DNA of 64,000 nucleotides from Polyangia bacterium (GTDB taxonomy: Bacteria; Myxococcota_A; Polyangia; Nannocystales; Nannocystaceae). The stretch lies in NCBI GenBank assembly GCA_030430565.1, contig JAUIKS010000010.1, positions 248,001-312,000 of the forward strand, written 5' to 3'. A program made the translations under genes and the position numbers. Of the stretch, positions 1-8,460 are shown piece after piece. The first letter of the stretch is position 1. Every line of letters begins with the position of its first letter. A model generated the notes under the pieces. It ran no database searches, was not told the DNA's origin, and saw only the letters and a list, made by a program, of their open reading frames with translations.

Positions 1-2
1 CG

Positions 3-740
3 TCGTCACCCCCCGAGATCAGCGTCGTGATCCCGGTCTACAACGAGGAGGCGATCCTCGACGCCAGCGTGCGCGAGCTCGCCGCGGGCCTCAAAGAGCT
101 CGGCGCGCGCTATGAGATCTGGATCGCCGAGAACGGCAGCCGCGACCAGACCCGCGCGCTGGCGGCCGACCTGGCGCGCGAGCTCGCGGGCGTCGAGACG
201 TTCTCGATCGGCTCGCCCGGGCACGGCGACTACGGCGCGGCGCTGCGCGAAGGGATCGCGCGGGCGCGCGGCGAATTCGTGATCTGCGAGGAGATCGACC
301 TCTGCGACCTCGACTTCCACGCGCGCGCGCTCGAGCGCCTGCGTGCAGGCGCCGCCGACTTCATCATCGGCTCCAAGGCCATGCGCGGTTCCCACGACCG
401 CCGGCCGCTCGGTCGGCGCGTGGCGACGCGCGTCTACAACGGGCTCCTGCGCGTCACGCTCGGCTTCACCGGCACTGACACCCACGGCCTCAAGGCGTTT
501 CGTCGCTCGGTCGTCGCCCCGGTCGCCCAGCGCTGCATCGTCAACCACGACGTGTTCGCCTCCGAGCTGGTCATTCGGGCCCAGCGCGAGGGCGTGCGGA
601 TGCTCGAGATCCCGGTCAGCTTGGAGGAGAAGCGCGCCCCCTCGGTGCAGCTGCGCCGCCGCGTCCCCAAGGTCCTCAAGTGCCTGCTGCGCCTGATGCT
701 CTCGATTCACCTCGGCGTTGACCCCGAGTGGCTGCGCTGA
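3..740 (+). CDS. Family 2 glycosyltransferase, 5' end outside the window
   Basis: Transfers a sugar from a nucleotide-sugar, probably to a polyprenyl-phosphate or polysaccharide acceptor on the cytoplasmic face. The protein has the GT-A opening VIPVYNEE, an ENGSRD stretch (the usual GT2 nucleotide-binding loop) and EIDLCD where polyprenol-phosphate mannosyltransferase relatives carry their DxD-like metal site. The reading frame is open back to the window edge (SSPPEIS precedes VVIPVYNEE), so the GTG at 27 is probably not the true start and the gene is truncated on the left. A polysaccharide deacetylase follows 38 bp downstream on the same strand, which suggests cell-surface glycan work. No C-terminal membrane helices are obvious. 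The acceptor and sugar cannot be told from sequence. Confidence 0.85.
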   Translation, partial: SSPPEISVVIPVYNEEAILDASVRELAAGLKELGARYEIWIAENGSRDQTRALAADLARELAGVETFSIGSPGHGDYGAALREGIARARGEFVICEEIDLCDLDFHARALERLRAGAADFIIGSKAMRGSHDRRPLGRRVATRVYNGLLRVTLGFTGTDTHGLKAFRRSVVAPVAQRCIVNHDVFASELVIRAQREGVRMLEIPVSLEEKRAPSVQLRRRVPKVLKCLLRLMLSIHLGVDPEWLR

Positions 741-756
741 GGCGCGGGCGCGCGTG

Positions 757-774
757 CTACAACGAGTCGGGAGG
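757..774 (+). promoter_or_regulatory. Possible -10 (TACAAC) and Shine-Dalgarno GGAGG for the deacetylase
   Basis: TACAAC at 757-762 is followed by GGAGG at 770-774, with the ATG at 779. The Shine-Dalgarno sequence decides the start in favour of 779 over an in-frame GTG at 728 that overlaps the glycosyltransferase. Confidence 0.45.
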
Positions 775-778
775 AGCG

Positions 779-1699
779 ATGGCCGAGGCCAACAAAGAAG
801 CGACCACCCTCGTCAGCGTCGATCTCGACGACCTCGTCTGCTACCACGCGATCCACGGTCTGCCGCCGCCCAGCGACGAGCAGCGGGGGCTCGTGCTCGA
901 GCGCTGCCTGCCGCGCTTCCTCGAGCTCTTCGACGAGCTCGACGTGCGCGCGACCTTCTTCGTGATCGGGCGTGACCTCGAGCGCGACCTCAGGTCGGGC
1001 GGCGTCGGCGCGAAGCTGTTGCAGCAGGCCCTTCGGGCAGGTCACGAGCTCGCGAACCACAGCTACGCGCACGCGTACGATCTCGTCACCAAGCCGTCGC
1101 ACGAGATCTTCGAGGACATCCTGCGCTGCGACATGCTGCTGCGCTCGATCGGCGCGCGCCCCCAGGGCTTCCGCGCGCCCGGCTACACCCACGATCGCAA
1201 CCTGCTCGAGCAGGTCTCGGCGTTGGGCTACCGCTACGACTCCTCGCGCCTGCCCTCGCCGATCTACTACTTCGCCAAGGTCGGCGCGATCTCGTGGATG
1301 ACCGCGCGCGGGCAGGAGACCGTGTCGATGCGCCGCGGCTGGCAGAGCTTCTTGGGGCCCTCACGGCCGCACTACATGCCCAAGGTCGGGCTGTGGGAGA
1401 TCCCGATCAGCGTCAGCCCCGGGCTGCGGCTGCCGATGGTCGGGACCTTCGTGCTCTCGGGGCCGCTCGCGTTGGCCCAGCAGGCGGCGATTCGCGGGTT
1501 CTTGCATCTCGAGCTGCACGGCATCGATCTCGCCGATCCGGGCTCCGACACGCACCCCGGAGACGGCTACGAGCGCGCGCTGTGCAAGCGTCAACCCGAG
1601 CTCCGCGCGCCCCTGGAGAGCCGGCTCGAGCGCCTGCGCGCGCTGCTCACAGCGCGGGGCGGCGGCTCTTCGATCGCTTCCGCGTTCGCGGGGGTTTAG
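779..1699 (+). CDS. Polysaccharide deacetylase (NodB/CE4 family)
   Basis: A metal-dependent de-N-acetylase for an N-acetylated surface polysaccharide or glycolipid. CE4 motifs seen in order: VSVDLDDL near the N-terminus (catalytic Asp region), ATFFVIG, ELANHSYAHAY (the H(S/T)xxxH metal site) and GFRAPGY (the RxPxx motif). At 306 aa it is a normal single-domain size. No signal peptide is visible, so it probably acts on a cytoplasmic or membrane-proximal substrate, as in exopolysaccharide loci. The ATG at 779 follows GGAGG. Its last 53 bp overlap the 3' end of the convergent RNase HI gene. It is probably co-transcribed with the upstream glycosyltransferase. Confidence 0.85.
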   Translation: MAEANKEATTLVSVDLDDLVCYHAIHGLPPPSDEQRGLVLERCLPRFLELFDELDVRATFFVIGRDLERDLRSGGVGAKLLQQALRAGHELANHSYAHAYDLVTKPSHEIFEDILRCDMLLRSIGARPQGFRAPGYTHDRNLLEQVSALGYRYDSSRLPSPIYYFAKVGAISWMTARGQETVSMRRGWQSFLGPSRPHYMPKVGLWEIPISVSPGLRLPMVGTFVLSGPLALAQQAAIRGFLHLELHGIDLADPGSDTHPGDGYERALCKRQPELRAPLESRLERLRALLTARGGGSSIASAFAGV

Positions 1700-2366
1700 A
1701 CGCCTCGCGGCGGACGGCGGTCGTCGCCAGGTAGTCCGCCTCCTCGTTGCCTTTTTGGCCCGAGTGACCCTTGACCTTCAGCAGCTCGAGGTTGCTGAAC
1801 TCGGCCATGCGGTCCTGGATCTTCTTGATCATGTCGAGGTTGGTCTTGGCCTTCCAGCCGCCGATGAGCACGCCCAGGCTCCACCCGCTGTCGGTGTAGA
1901 GCAGGATGTGACGGTCTTTCTCGTCGTCTCGGAGGACCTCGAGCGCGCGGCTGATCGCGGTCAGCTCGGCGAAATTGTTGGTCGCCAGCGAGGAGATGAA
2001 CTCACAGAGTTCGACCGTCTCGTCCGGTCGCTCGAGGTAGACGCCGATGCCCGCCGGACCTGGATTCCCGGAGCAGGCGCCGTCCGTGTGGATCACGATC
2101 GTGTCTTCGGTCGGAGCTGTCTTTGGGGTCTCACGGACCGCCTTGGTGGCCGCTGACCGGCCCCCAGGCCCGGCACCCTTGAATTCGGCGTCGGAAATGA
2201 TTTCGCCTTCCTCCGCCTCGAGGTTCTCCGGTGACGCGCGATACGACTTTGTCGCGCCGAGTTTGTAACGAATCTCAACGCGGCCGCGGTGGACGATGGG
2301 TTTGCCGGTCGGCAGGACGCGCGCGAACACCGTTTGATCTCGAAATTGAAACTTCTTCCAGGGCAC
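1647..2366 (-). CDS. rnhA: RNase HI family protein with N-terminal extension
   Basis: Cleaves RNA in RNA:DNA hybrids. The RNase H fold occupies roughly residues 90-225 of 239. All four acidic residues are visible: Asp in IHTDGACSGNPGPAG, Glu in NNFAELTAI, Asp in YTDSGW and Asp in GNEEADYLA. KGHSGQKGNEEAD carries the usual His. The first ~85 residues (starting MPWKKFQFRDQTVF) are not the classical hybrid-binding domain I know, and the tail is Lys/Arg-rich. The 3' end overlaps the deacetylase gene by 53 bp in convergent orientation, so this tail is coded antisense to the deacetylase C-terminus. The family call is secure; the identity as the housekeeping enzyme is less so. Confidence 0.85.
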   Translation of the reverse strand: MPWKKFQFRDQTVFARVLPTGKPIVHRGRVEIRYKLGATKSYRASPENLEAEEGEIISDAEFKGAGPGGRSAATKAVRETPKTAPTEDTIVIHTDGACSGNPGPAGIGVYLERPDETVELCEFISSLATNNFAELTAISRALEVLRDDEKDRHILLYTDSGWSLGVLIGGWKAKTNLDMIKKIQDRMAEFSNLELLKVKGHSGQKGNEEADYLATTAVRREASKPPRTRKRSKSRRPAL

Positions 2367-2551
2367 CCGTGTCTCCTCGAATTCGACGGTTTACCGATTC
2401 GAACGGCAGACCTTGCGGGACTCGGAGTACCACGGACCACGTGCATTCGGGAGGGGTCGATCGGCCGGTTCCCCGTACCACGCGCGGTATTGCATCAGTT
2501 GAGGAATTCAACGGTTGCCGCGACTCAAACACCAGTCTATAAGCAGCCGCT
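2367..2551. promoter_or_regulatory. Divergent promoter region, rnhA-like / lipoprotein
   Basis: 185 bp between two divergently transcribed genes. TATAAG at 2538-2543 lies 8 nt before the ATG at 2552 and there is no Shine-Dalgarno, so a leaderless transcript is likely for the plus-strand lipoprotein. No equally clear -10 is seen for the minus strand. Confidence 0.45.
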
Positions 2552-3460
2552 ATGAAACGGACGATCACGATCTCTGTCGCCGCGCTGGCGATGTTCGGTC
2601 TCACCGCGTGCAAGGGCGGAGGCGGATCCGCCGCCGCGACGAAGCTCATCCCCGAGGCGGCGACCATCGTCGGCGGGGTCGACATGCAGGGTCTTATGAA
2701 GACCTCGCTGTACACGAGCAACAAGGACCAGCTGACCAAGGACGACGAAGCGAAGGAGATGATGGAGGCGGCCAAGGGCTGCAACATCGACATCGAGAAG
2801 CTCAATTCCGTCGTCTTCGGGACCGACGGCAAAGAGGGCGTCGCGGCGGTCATCAGCGGAGCCGGCATCGGCGAAGAGGGCAACCTGACCTGCATCAGCG
2901 ACAAGGTTAAGGAGAAGAAGGGCGAGGCGCCCTTCACCATCGAGGGCAAGGAGCTCAAGATGGCTGGCGACGACGGCGTCGCCTACATCGTCGACGGCAA
3001 GACGCTCGCCTTCGCCAGCAAGCCCTGGGCCGGCGCGCTCAAGGAGCTGATCGACGGCAAGGGCAAGTCGGCCTTCGACGGCCCGAACGCCGCGATCTTC
3101 AAGAAGGCCGACCAGAGCAAGCACATCTGGGTCGCCGGCAAGGTCCCCGCCGAGATGGCGTCGGGCCCCGCCGAGGGCCTCGAGGCTGCGGTCGCGTCCA
3201 TCGACCTCTCGAGCGGTCTCGCGCTCAAGGCCACCGCGACCTTCGCCGACGCCGAGAAGGCCACGCAGGTCCAGGACATGGCCAAGGGCGGTCTCGCGAT
3301 GGGTAAGGGCATGGCCGAGTCCAAGGGCATCCCCGGCTCCGTCGTCGACGGCATCAAGATCGAGGCCAAGGACAAGGACCTCAACGCCGAGGTCAACATC
3401 AGCAAGGAAGACCTCGACAAGATCAACGAGAGCCTCAAGGGTATGCTCGGCGGTATGTGA
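2552..3460 (+). CDS. Lipoprotein of unknown function
   Basis: 302 aa beginning MKRTITISVAALAMFGLTAC; LTAC is a lipobox with the acylated Cys at about residue 20. The mature part is Lys/Asp/Glu/Gly-rich, with IVGGVDMQGL near the start, a central KTLAFASKPW segment and a hydrophilic helical C-terminus. I recognise no enzyme motif. The overall look resembles the secreted substrate-binding-like lipoproteins common in Nannocystaceae, but that is only an impression. It stands alone on its transcript: a divergent gene upstream and a possible imperfect hairpin downstream. Confidence 0.75.
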   Translation: MKRTITISVAALAMFGLTACKGGGGSAAATKLIPEAATIVGGVDMQGLMKTSLYTSNKDQLTKDDEAKEMMEAAKGCNIDIEKLNSVVFGTDGKEGVAAVISGAGIGEEGNLTCISDKVKEKKGEAPFTIEGKELKMAGDDGVAYIVDGKTLAFASKPWAGALKELIDGKGKSAFDGPNAAIFKKADQSKHIWVAGKVPAEMASGPAEGLEAAVASIDLSSGLALKATATFADAEKATQVQDMAKGGLAMGKGMAESKGIPGSVVDGIKIEAKDKDLNAEVNISKEDLDKINESLKGMLGGM

Positions 3461-3537
3461 GCTAGCCCGCGTCTCGAGGCCCTGGGAGCCCCGACCCGGC
3501 GGCTTGCGAGACGCTTGAGGATCCCGTAGATCCGACG

Positions 3538-3573
3538 ACCCGGCCATCCTTCTTCAAGCGAAGGTGGTCGGGT
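3538..3573 (+). terminator. Imperfect hairpin downstream of the lipoprotein gene
   Basis: ACCCGGCCATCCTTC pairs imperfectly with GAAGGTGGTCGGGT around a TTCAAGC loop. There is no strong T-run after it, so it is a weak candidate only. Confidence 0.3.
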
Positions 3574-3660
3574 CGACTTGTTAAGCCTGAGCGCGAAGAT
3601 GAGTCGATCACCTTGTAGCTGCGTGTGGCGGCAACAATCGAGGAAAAGGAACAACCAGAG

Positions 3661-4017
3661 ATGCCCAAGCTTTCCCCCCTTCAAAAGGTCAAGAAGGAGT
3701 ACGGCTCCAAGGACGCGCTCGTCGCCAAGGTCGCCGAGCTGCTCCCGGCCGACGCCGACGAGGAGAAGGACGAGTTCGTCGCTCGTCTCAAGACGGTGGC
3801 CAACGCCAAGCTACTCCGCCTGGCCGCGATCGGCGATGAGGCCGCGAAGCTCGGCGGCGCCGAGGGCCTGGTCGAGAAGATCGCCGACCTGAAAAACCTC
3901 GCCAAGGACGACGACTTCAAGGCTAGCCTCAAGGGGCTGCCGCTGCCGAAGCTGCTCGATCAGTACAAGAGCCTGGCCCGCGCGGCCAAGCGCGCGGCCG
4001 CGAAGAAGGCCGGCTGA
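3661..4017 (+). CDS. Small highly charged helical protein
   Basis: 118 aa from MPKLSPLQKVKKEYGSKDAL. It is rich in Lys, Glu, Ala and Leu, with no signal peptide or membrane segment, and ends in a basic RAAKRAAAKKAG tail of the type seen in nucleic-acid-binding proteins. The ATG at 3661 is preferred because AAAGGA lies about 9 nt upstream; an in-frame GTG at 3625 would add 12 residues. I do not recognise the family. A textbook intrinsic terminator follows within 30 bp, which marks it as a discrete, probably well-expressed unit. Confidence 0.7.
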   Translation: MPKLSPLQKVKKEYGSKDALVAKVAELLPADADEEKDEFVARLKTVANAKLLRLAAIGDEAAKLGGAEGLVEKIADLKNLAKDDDFKASLKGLPLPKLLDQYKSLARAAKRAAAKKAG

Positions 4018-4045
4018 GTCTTTTTCAAATCGATCGTTCGAAGCT

Positions 4046-4089
4046 AAACGGGCGAGCGGACCGCAGGTCCCTCGCCCGTTTTGTTTGTT
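4046..4089 (+). terminator. Strong intrinsic terminator, possibly bidirectional
   Basis: Perfect 11-bp stem AAACGGGCGAG (4046-4056) with CTCGCCCGTTT (4071-4081), followed by TTGTTTGTTT. It separates the small helical protein from the convergent beta-propeller gene ending at 4102. Confidence 0.85.
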
Positions 4090-4101
4090 TGAAGCAGCGC
4101 G

Positions 4102-6345
4102 CTACTCGATGTCGATGATCTGGGCCGCGCTGCCCAGGTTTCCAAAGAGGTCGCGCGCGCGGATGATCAGCGTGTGCCGACCCGCCCCGACGCTGTCGGG
4201 CAGCGTCAGCTCGAAGCCCTCGGCGTTGCTGTCGTAGAGGCCATCTTGCGGGCTGGCGGCGCGGAACGGGCCGTTGTCGACGCTGAACATCACGTCGTGC
4301 ACGTAGCTGCCGACGTCGCGGGCGGTCCCGCTGATCTCGCGCTTGTTGACGCGGACCCCCTCGATCGTCGGCCGCTTGCGGTCGATGGTGAAGGGGTGGC
4401 TGACGACCTGGTCGGTGAGCGCGTGGCGGGTGCCGTTGCTGGGCTCATCGCTGGCGGTGACCGCGGCGACGTAGGTGCCGTCGGGGACGCTGTCGATCTC
4501 CCATTTGTACTCTTTCTTGGTCACCAGCTCGCCGGGCTCGCCGAGCTCGATCCACTGCTTGTCGTCCCCGGCCTCGGGGCGGACCTGCACGCGGTAGATC
4601 AGGTCGTCGTCGTCGCGCGCGTCGGCCTTCCACTTGATCGTGACCCGCGGCTTGGGCTCGTCGTCGTCCTCGGCGTCGAAGCTCGGCGGCGAGACCGCGA
4701 CCGACTTGACCAGCGGCGGGAGGTTCTCGGGCGCGTAGAACTGCGTGAACTCGCGCAGCTCGGCCACCGGGTCCTCGAGCGCGAACTCGAGCTGAAGAAA
4801 TCTTCGGACAGGTACGTTGAGACGCCCCAGGAGCGCGTCGGTCTCGCGCTTGACCTTGACCTCGCGCCATTCGCTCCAGCGCTCGTCGGGCTCGTCGCTG
4901 GGCCCTGAGCGCGCGCGCACGACGAAGGGGCCGCGCCCGCGCACACGCAGCGCGCCGTAGCGCGCCGGCTGCTCGGCGTCGAAGATCTCGCTGCGGTAGA
5001 TCGCCGGGACGCGGAGGTCGGCGGGCGCGAGCTCGTAGACCGCGGCGCCGTCGCCGGCGGTGGCGATGACGCGCTTGTCTTTCTGCGACATCGAGATCGG
5101 GCACAGGCTGGTCGCCTGGCGCTCCTCGAGGTCGGCGACGGTGGCGACGTCGCGGCGCCCGCGGACCCGGTAGACCTTGCCCTTGTAGCTCGATGACACG
5201 AGCGCGGTGCCGGCCATGTCGGCCGCGACCACCGAGGTGAAGTACTGGTCGCTCTTGCTCAGCCAGACCTCCCAGGTGGCCTCGGCGGCGCGCGAGGGGT
5301 CGGGGCGCGTGCCGAGGCCGACGCGGTAGAGCTTGGCCTTGGCCTTGATCGAGCGGTCGCTCTTGTTGGTGTCGCCCTCGGGCGCCTGGCCGACGAGGCT
5401 GGTGCGCTGCAGGTTCTTGGTCAGCGCGACGAGGCTTGAGAGGCCGCGCCCCTCGAAGGTGTTGACGGCCGCGAGCAGCCCGTCGCCGGTGACCGCGAGC
5501 GAGCGGATCTCGTCGCCCTCGAAGTCGTGGATCAGCGTCCCGTCGAGATCGCCTGGCTTGACCTGAAGCAGCTTGGCCCGCGGCGAGGTCCCGGCGAGGA
5601 TCTCGCCGCCGATCGGCAGCACGCTGAGGATGTTCTTCTCGTCGACGTCGAGGATGACCTTGGGGTCCTTGCCGGCGAGCGTGAGCGAGTACAGCTCGCC
5701 CTCCGGACCTGTCCCCACGAGCAGTCGGCTGCCGTCGACGACGAGCGTCCAGATCTGCTTGACGTCGAGCTTGGCGAACTCGCTGACCGCGCCCTTGCGG
5801 TCGATCTTGTGGATGACGCCGCCGGGCAGCGTGGCCGCGAGCAGCTCGCCGCTGGGCAGCTGCGTCATGGCGGAGACGACGACGCCCGGGAGCTCGGCGA
5901 GCTTCTCAAGCGGCAGCTCGTCTTTGCCGGGCGCGCCGCCGTCGTCGTCGGCGTTCGGTCCCCGCGCGGCGGGCTTGCGACGCGGGCGCTTGGTCTTGCC
6001 AGGGGAGACCCGATAGATCGCCGCGGGGTCGGCGGTCCCGACGTAGACCTCGTCGCCCTTGCGCGCGGTCGCGCAGGTGAACGCGCTGGTGGTCTTGGCG
6101 AGCTCGCTGCGGCGCGTGGAGAAGCCGACCGTGACCTTGCCGGAGTTCTCGATCGCGGCGCCGTCGGCCTCGCCGAGGTCGAAGTCGTCGAAGTCCTGGA
6201 CCTCGTGGGAGCGCGTGCCGCCGGCGCGCGCGTCGCCCTGGGGGACGAGCAGCAGCGCGAGGGCGGCGAGCGCGAGCGCGGAGGCGGAGCCGAGGGAGCG
6301 GCGGGAGGAGCGGCGGGGGGAGGGAGTGTGGAAGATCAAAGCCAT
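4102..6345 (-). CDS. Secreted beta-propeller protein with Fn3-like C-terminus
   Basis: 747 aa. Residues ~15-42 form a signal peptide (SALALAALALLLVPQGDARA). Residues ~85-480 contain repeated short strands such as GDEVYVGTADPAAIYRV, SRLLVGTGPEGELYSL, GEILAGTSPRAKLLQV and TALVSSSYKGKVYRV, the WD40/YVTN-like propeller pattern. Residues ~590-680 (PPSFDAEDD... YRVQVRPEAGD... GTYVAAVTASD) look like a fibronectin-type-III or Ig domain. A final segment (YVHDVMFSVDNGPFRA... AGRHTLIIRARDLFGN) is typical of cell-surface Ig folds. GGAAAG sits just before the ATG. It probably forms an operon with the S55-type protein and the thioredoxin lipoprotein upstream, so a periplasmic or surface role is likely. No enzymatic residues recognised. 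Confidence 0.75.
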   Translation of the reverse strand: MALIFHTPSPRRSSRRSLGSASALALAALALLLVPQGDARAGGTRSHEVQDFDDFDLGEADGAAIENSGKVTVGFSTRRSELAKTTSAFTCATARKGDEVYVGTADPAAIYRVSPGKTKRPRRKPAARGPNADDDGGAPGKDELPLEKLAELPGVVVSAMTQLPSGELLAATLPGGVIHKIDRKGAVSEFAKLDVKQIWTLVVDGSRLLVGTGPEGELYSLTLAGKDPKVILDVDEKNILSVLPIGGEILAGTSPRAKLLQVKPGDLDGTLIHDFEGDEIRSLAVTGDGLLAAVNTFEGRGLSSLVALTKNLQRTSLVGQAPEGDTNKSDRSIKAKAKLYRVGLGTRPDPSRAAEATWEVWLSKSDQYFTSVVAADMAGTALVSSSYKGKVYRVRGRRDVATVADLEERQATSLCPISMSQKDKRVIATAGDGAAVYELAPADLRVPAIYRSEIFDAEQPARYGALRVRGRGPFVVRARSGPSDEPDERWSEWREVKVKRETDALLGRLNVPVRRFLQLEFALEDPVAELREFTQFYAPENLPPLVKSVAVSPPSFDAEDDDEPKPRVTIKWKADARDDDDLIYRVQVRPEAGDDKQWIELGEPGELVTKKEYKWEIDSVPDGTYVAAVTASDEPSNGTRHALTDQVVSHPFTIDRKRPTIEGVRVNKREISGTARDVGSYVHDVMFSVDNGPFRAASPQDGLYDSNAEGFELTLPDSVGAGRHTLIIRARDLFGNLGSAAQIIDIE

Positions 6346-6422
6346 CTGGGCTTTCCGGTGAGTCGCGCTCGCGTCAGGCTTGAACGTTCGAGGAGCGGGA
6401 GTCTTGGGGCAGGTGTGGGGCG

Positions 6423-8384
6423 CTAGCGCGCGCGTCGGCGACGTGGGAGCACGTCGAGCTTGATGCGGTGCTCGCCCTCGATGATTCGCTTGGACGGGAG
6501 CACGCGTCGCGCCATCTGCTTGAAGCGGACCGCCGGCGTCGTGCGCCCGCGCGGCGTCAGGGTTTCGAACACGCTGCCTGGGAGGTCCTCGAGCAGGCCG
6601 TGCCGGGTCGAGAGCCCCTCCTGCTCGCGGTAGATCGTCGCGACCATGCTGCGCGAGGGGTAGGTGCGCTCGATGTTGTCGATGAGGTCGTCGAGCGAGT
6701 CGGGCATGGGGCTGTAGGGGAGGGCCCCGTCGCCGCCGGTCACGTGGATCACGAGCTCCTCGTCGCCGGCGTCGTCGGGCACGCGCAGCTCGAGGGTCTC
6801 GGTGCGCAGCTCGCCCTGTCGACGTCGCAGGTCGACCTCCAGGCGCAGCAGGTCGCCGGCGTGCACTTCGTCCTGGGCGACGCGGATGGTCTCGATCACG
6901 TCGATCGGGTCGCCGTAGGTCATCGTCAGGGACTGCTCGACCGAGCGGATACGCGCGACCTCGTACTGATTGTCGAGCAGGACCGCGAGCACCAGCAGGC
7001 CGCGCGAGCTCCGGAGCGCGCGCAGCGAGAGCCCGAGGGGGAAGAACATCTCCTCCTTGACGAGGATCTCGCGCGGGCCCTCGGTGGTCTCGAAGGCGAT
7101 CTTGTGCTGGACCATGGCCGTGAGGTCAGCCTCGTCCGTGCCGGCCTCGGAGCCCGCGTCGACCAGCAGCGCGCCGGCGAGCCCCGGGGTCAGGTCGAGG
7201 CCGAAGGCGACCTCGCTCTTGTACTCGCGCGCCGGCATGTCGGGGTCGGCCGGGCGCATGCGCGTGACCACGGGGACCATCGGCGCCTCGATGTCCGTGC
7301 GCAGCGAGATCGCCGGCTGCCGGTCCTGGATCATCGTCCCCTGGGTCGTGAGCGCGCTGGAGAGCTTCACCGAGCGCCGTCGGCTGGGGATGATGACGTG
7401 CACGCGGGCGTCGGCGATGGGCACGTTGGTCGGCCCGGCGTCGAACATCGGGTGGCCGAACGCCAGGAGGCGCTCGCCGCGTTTCCCGCCGACCCAGGTG
7501 ATCGTGCCGTTGGCGTCGATCGCGTTGTCGCCTCGAGACAGCAGGACGGAGACCGAGTCGCCGCCCTTCCAGGCCTTCTTGGGCATGGGCTTGCCGGTGG
7601 CGAGCTTGCTCGCGCCGCCGCGCGCGCCGCCGCGCACCGGGACCATGCCGAGCTGCTCGCCCAGCATGCGCGTCGCCGCCGGGCCGAAGCCGCCGACGCT
7701 CAGCGGGCTGTCGAGCGCGGTCAGCCCCTCGACGGGGTTGAGGTCGGCGGGGCGCTTGCGCGCGGGCAGGGGCGAGACGTTGAGCCCGAGCATCGCGTCG
7801 GCCCAGCCGTTCGCGCCGGCGCGCGCGCGCGCGCTCGAGCGCCCGGCCCCGGTCCGCGGCCGCGGCAGGATGTCGGGGCGGTAGGGCAGCGCGTCGACCT
7901 CGAGCATGTTCTCGATGGGCGAGATGCCGCCGATCGGGTCCTTGTTGAAGGGGTAGCCGTAGGCGAGCGCGCCGACGAGCTTGCCCTCGATGTAGATCGG
8001 GCTGCCGCTCATGCCGCCGACGATGCCGGAGTGCAGCATCCGCGGATCGGAGGAGCGAAACAGGATCGCCGGCTGACGCGTGAGGTAGTCGGGGACTACG
8101 TCGATGACCTCGACCTCGAAGCGGTCGGGCTTAGTGCCGGAGAACACGGTGACGCCGTAGCCCTTCATGCCGGGCTTGACCTGCTCGATTGGCATGATCG
8201 GCGTCGACGAGCTGCGGACCTGCGCGCGTCGGAGCTCTTGCAGGTCGCTCGAGGGCGCGGCGGTGGCCGGGGCGGCGGCGAGGCCCGCGGCGGCCGAGAG
8301 CGAGCCGAGGAGCGCGGCGAGGCCGAGCGCGAGCGGCCAGCGAGGCCGACGCGCGCGCGAGGAATGGGGTGACTCAGAGGACAT
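6423..8384 (-). CDS. SpoIVB/S55 peptidase-domain protein, secreted
   Basis: 653 aa with a signal peptide (residues ~15-42). The N-terminal domain runs MPIEQVKPGMKGYGVTVFSG at about 64-83, then HSGIVGGMSGSPIYIEGKL at ~118-137. The GGMSGSPI loop is the serine nucleophile motif of the SpoIVB S55 family. A later block (LLAFGHPMFDAGPTNVP) is also conserved in that family. In sporulating Firmicutes SpoIVB is a signalling protease; in myxobacteria the role is unknown. The gene sits 77 bp upstream of the beta-propeller gene and 76 bp downstream of the lipoprotein thioredoxin, all on the minus strand, so an envelope quality-control or signalling operon is a reasonable inference. Whether it is proteolytically active cannot be settled here. 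Confidence 0.8.
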   Translation of the reverse strand: MSSESPHSSRARRPRWPLALGLAALLGSLSAAAGLAAAPATAAPSSDLQELRRAQVRSSSTPIMPIEQVKPGMKGYGVTVFSGTKPDRFEVEVIDVVPDYLTRQPAILFRSSDPRMLHSGIVGGMSGSPIYIEGKLVGALAYGYPFNKDPIGGISPIENMLEVDALPYRPDILPRPRTGAGRSSARARAGANGWADAMLGLNVSPLPARKRPADLNPVEGLTALDSPLSVGGFGPAATRMLGEQLGMVPVRGGARGGASKLATGKPMPKKAWKGGDSVSVLLSRGDNAIDANGTITWVGGKRGERLLAFGHPMFDAGPTNVPIADARVHVIIPSRRRSVKLSSALTTQGTMIQDRQPAISLRTDIEAPMVPVVTRMRPADPDMPAREYKSEVAFGLDLTPGLAGALLVDAGSEAGTDEADLTAMVQHKIAFETTEGPREILVKEEMFFPLGLSLRALRSSRGLLVLAVLLDNQYEVARIRSVEQSLTMTYGDPIDVIETIRVAQDEVHAGDLLRLEVDLRRRQGELRTETLELRVPDDAGDEELVIHVTGGDGALPYSPMPDSLDDLIDNIERTYPSRSMVATIYREQEGLSTRHGLLEDLPGSVFETLTPRGRTTPAVRFKQMARRVLPSKRIIEGEHRIKLDVLPRRRRAR

Positions 8385-8460
8385 ACGTACGTGAAATCGG
8401 AGAGGACGCGGAGGCGCGCGCGCTCGCGGTGGGGTGATCTTCGGTCGCCAGCCCTGTTCG

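Noticed and set aside
6468-8372. 634-codon plus-strand frame over the S55 gene
   Set aside because: Antisense shadow with no start signal or domain; the S55 GGMSGSPI block is on the minus strand.
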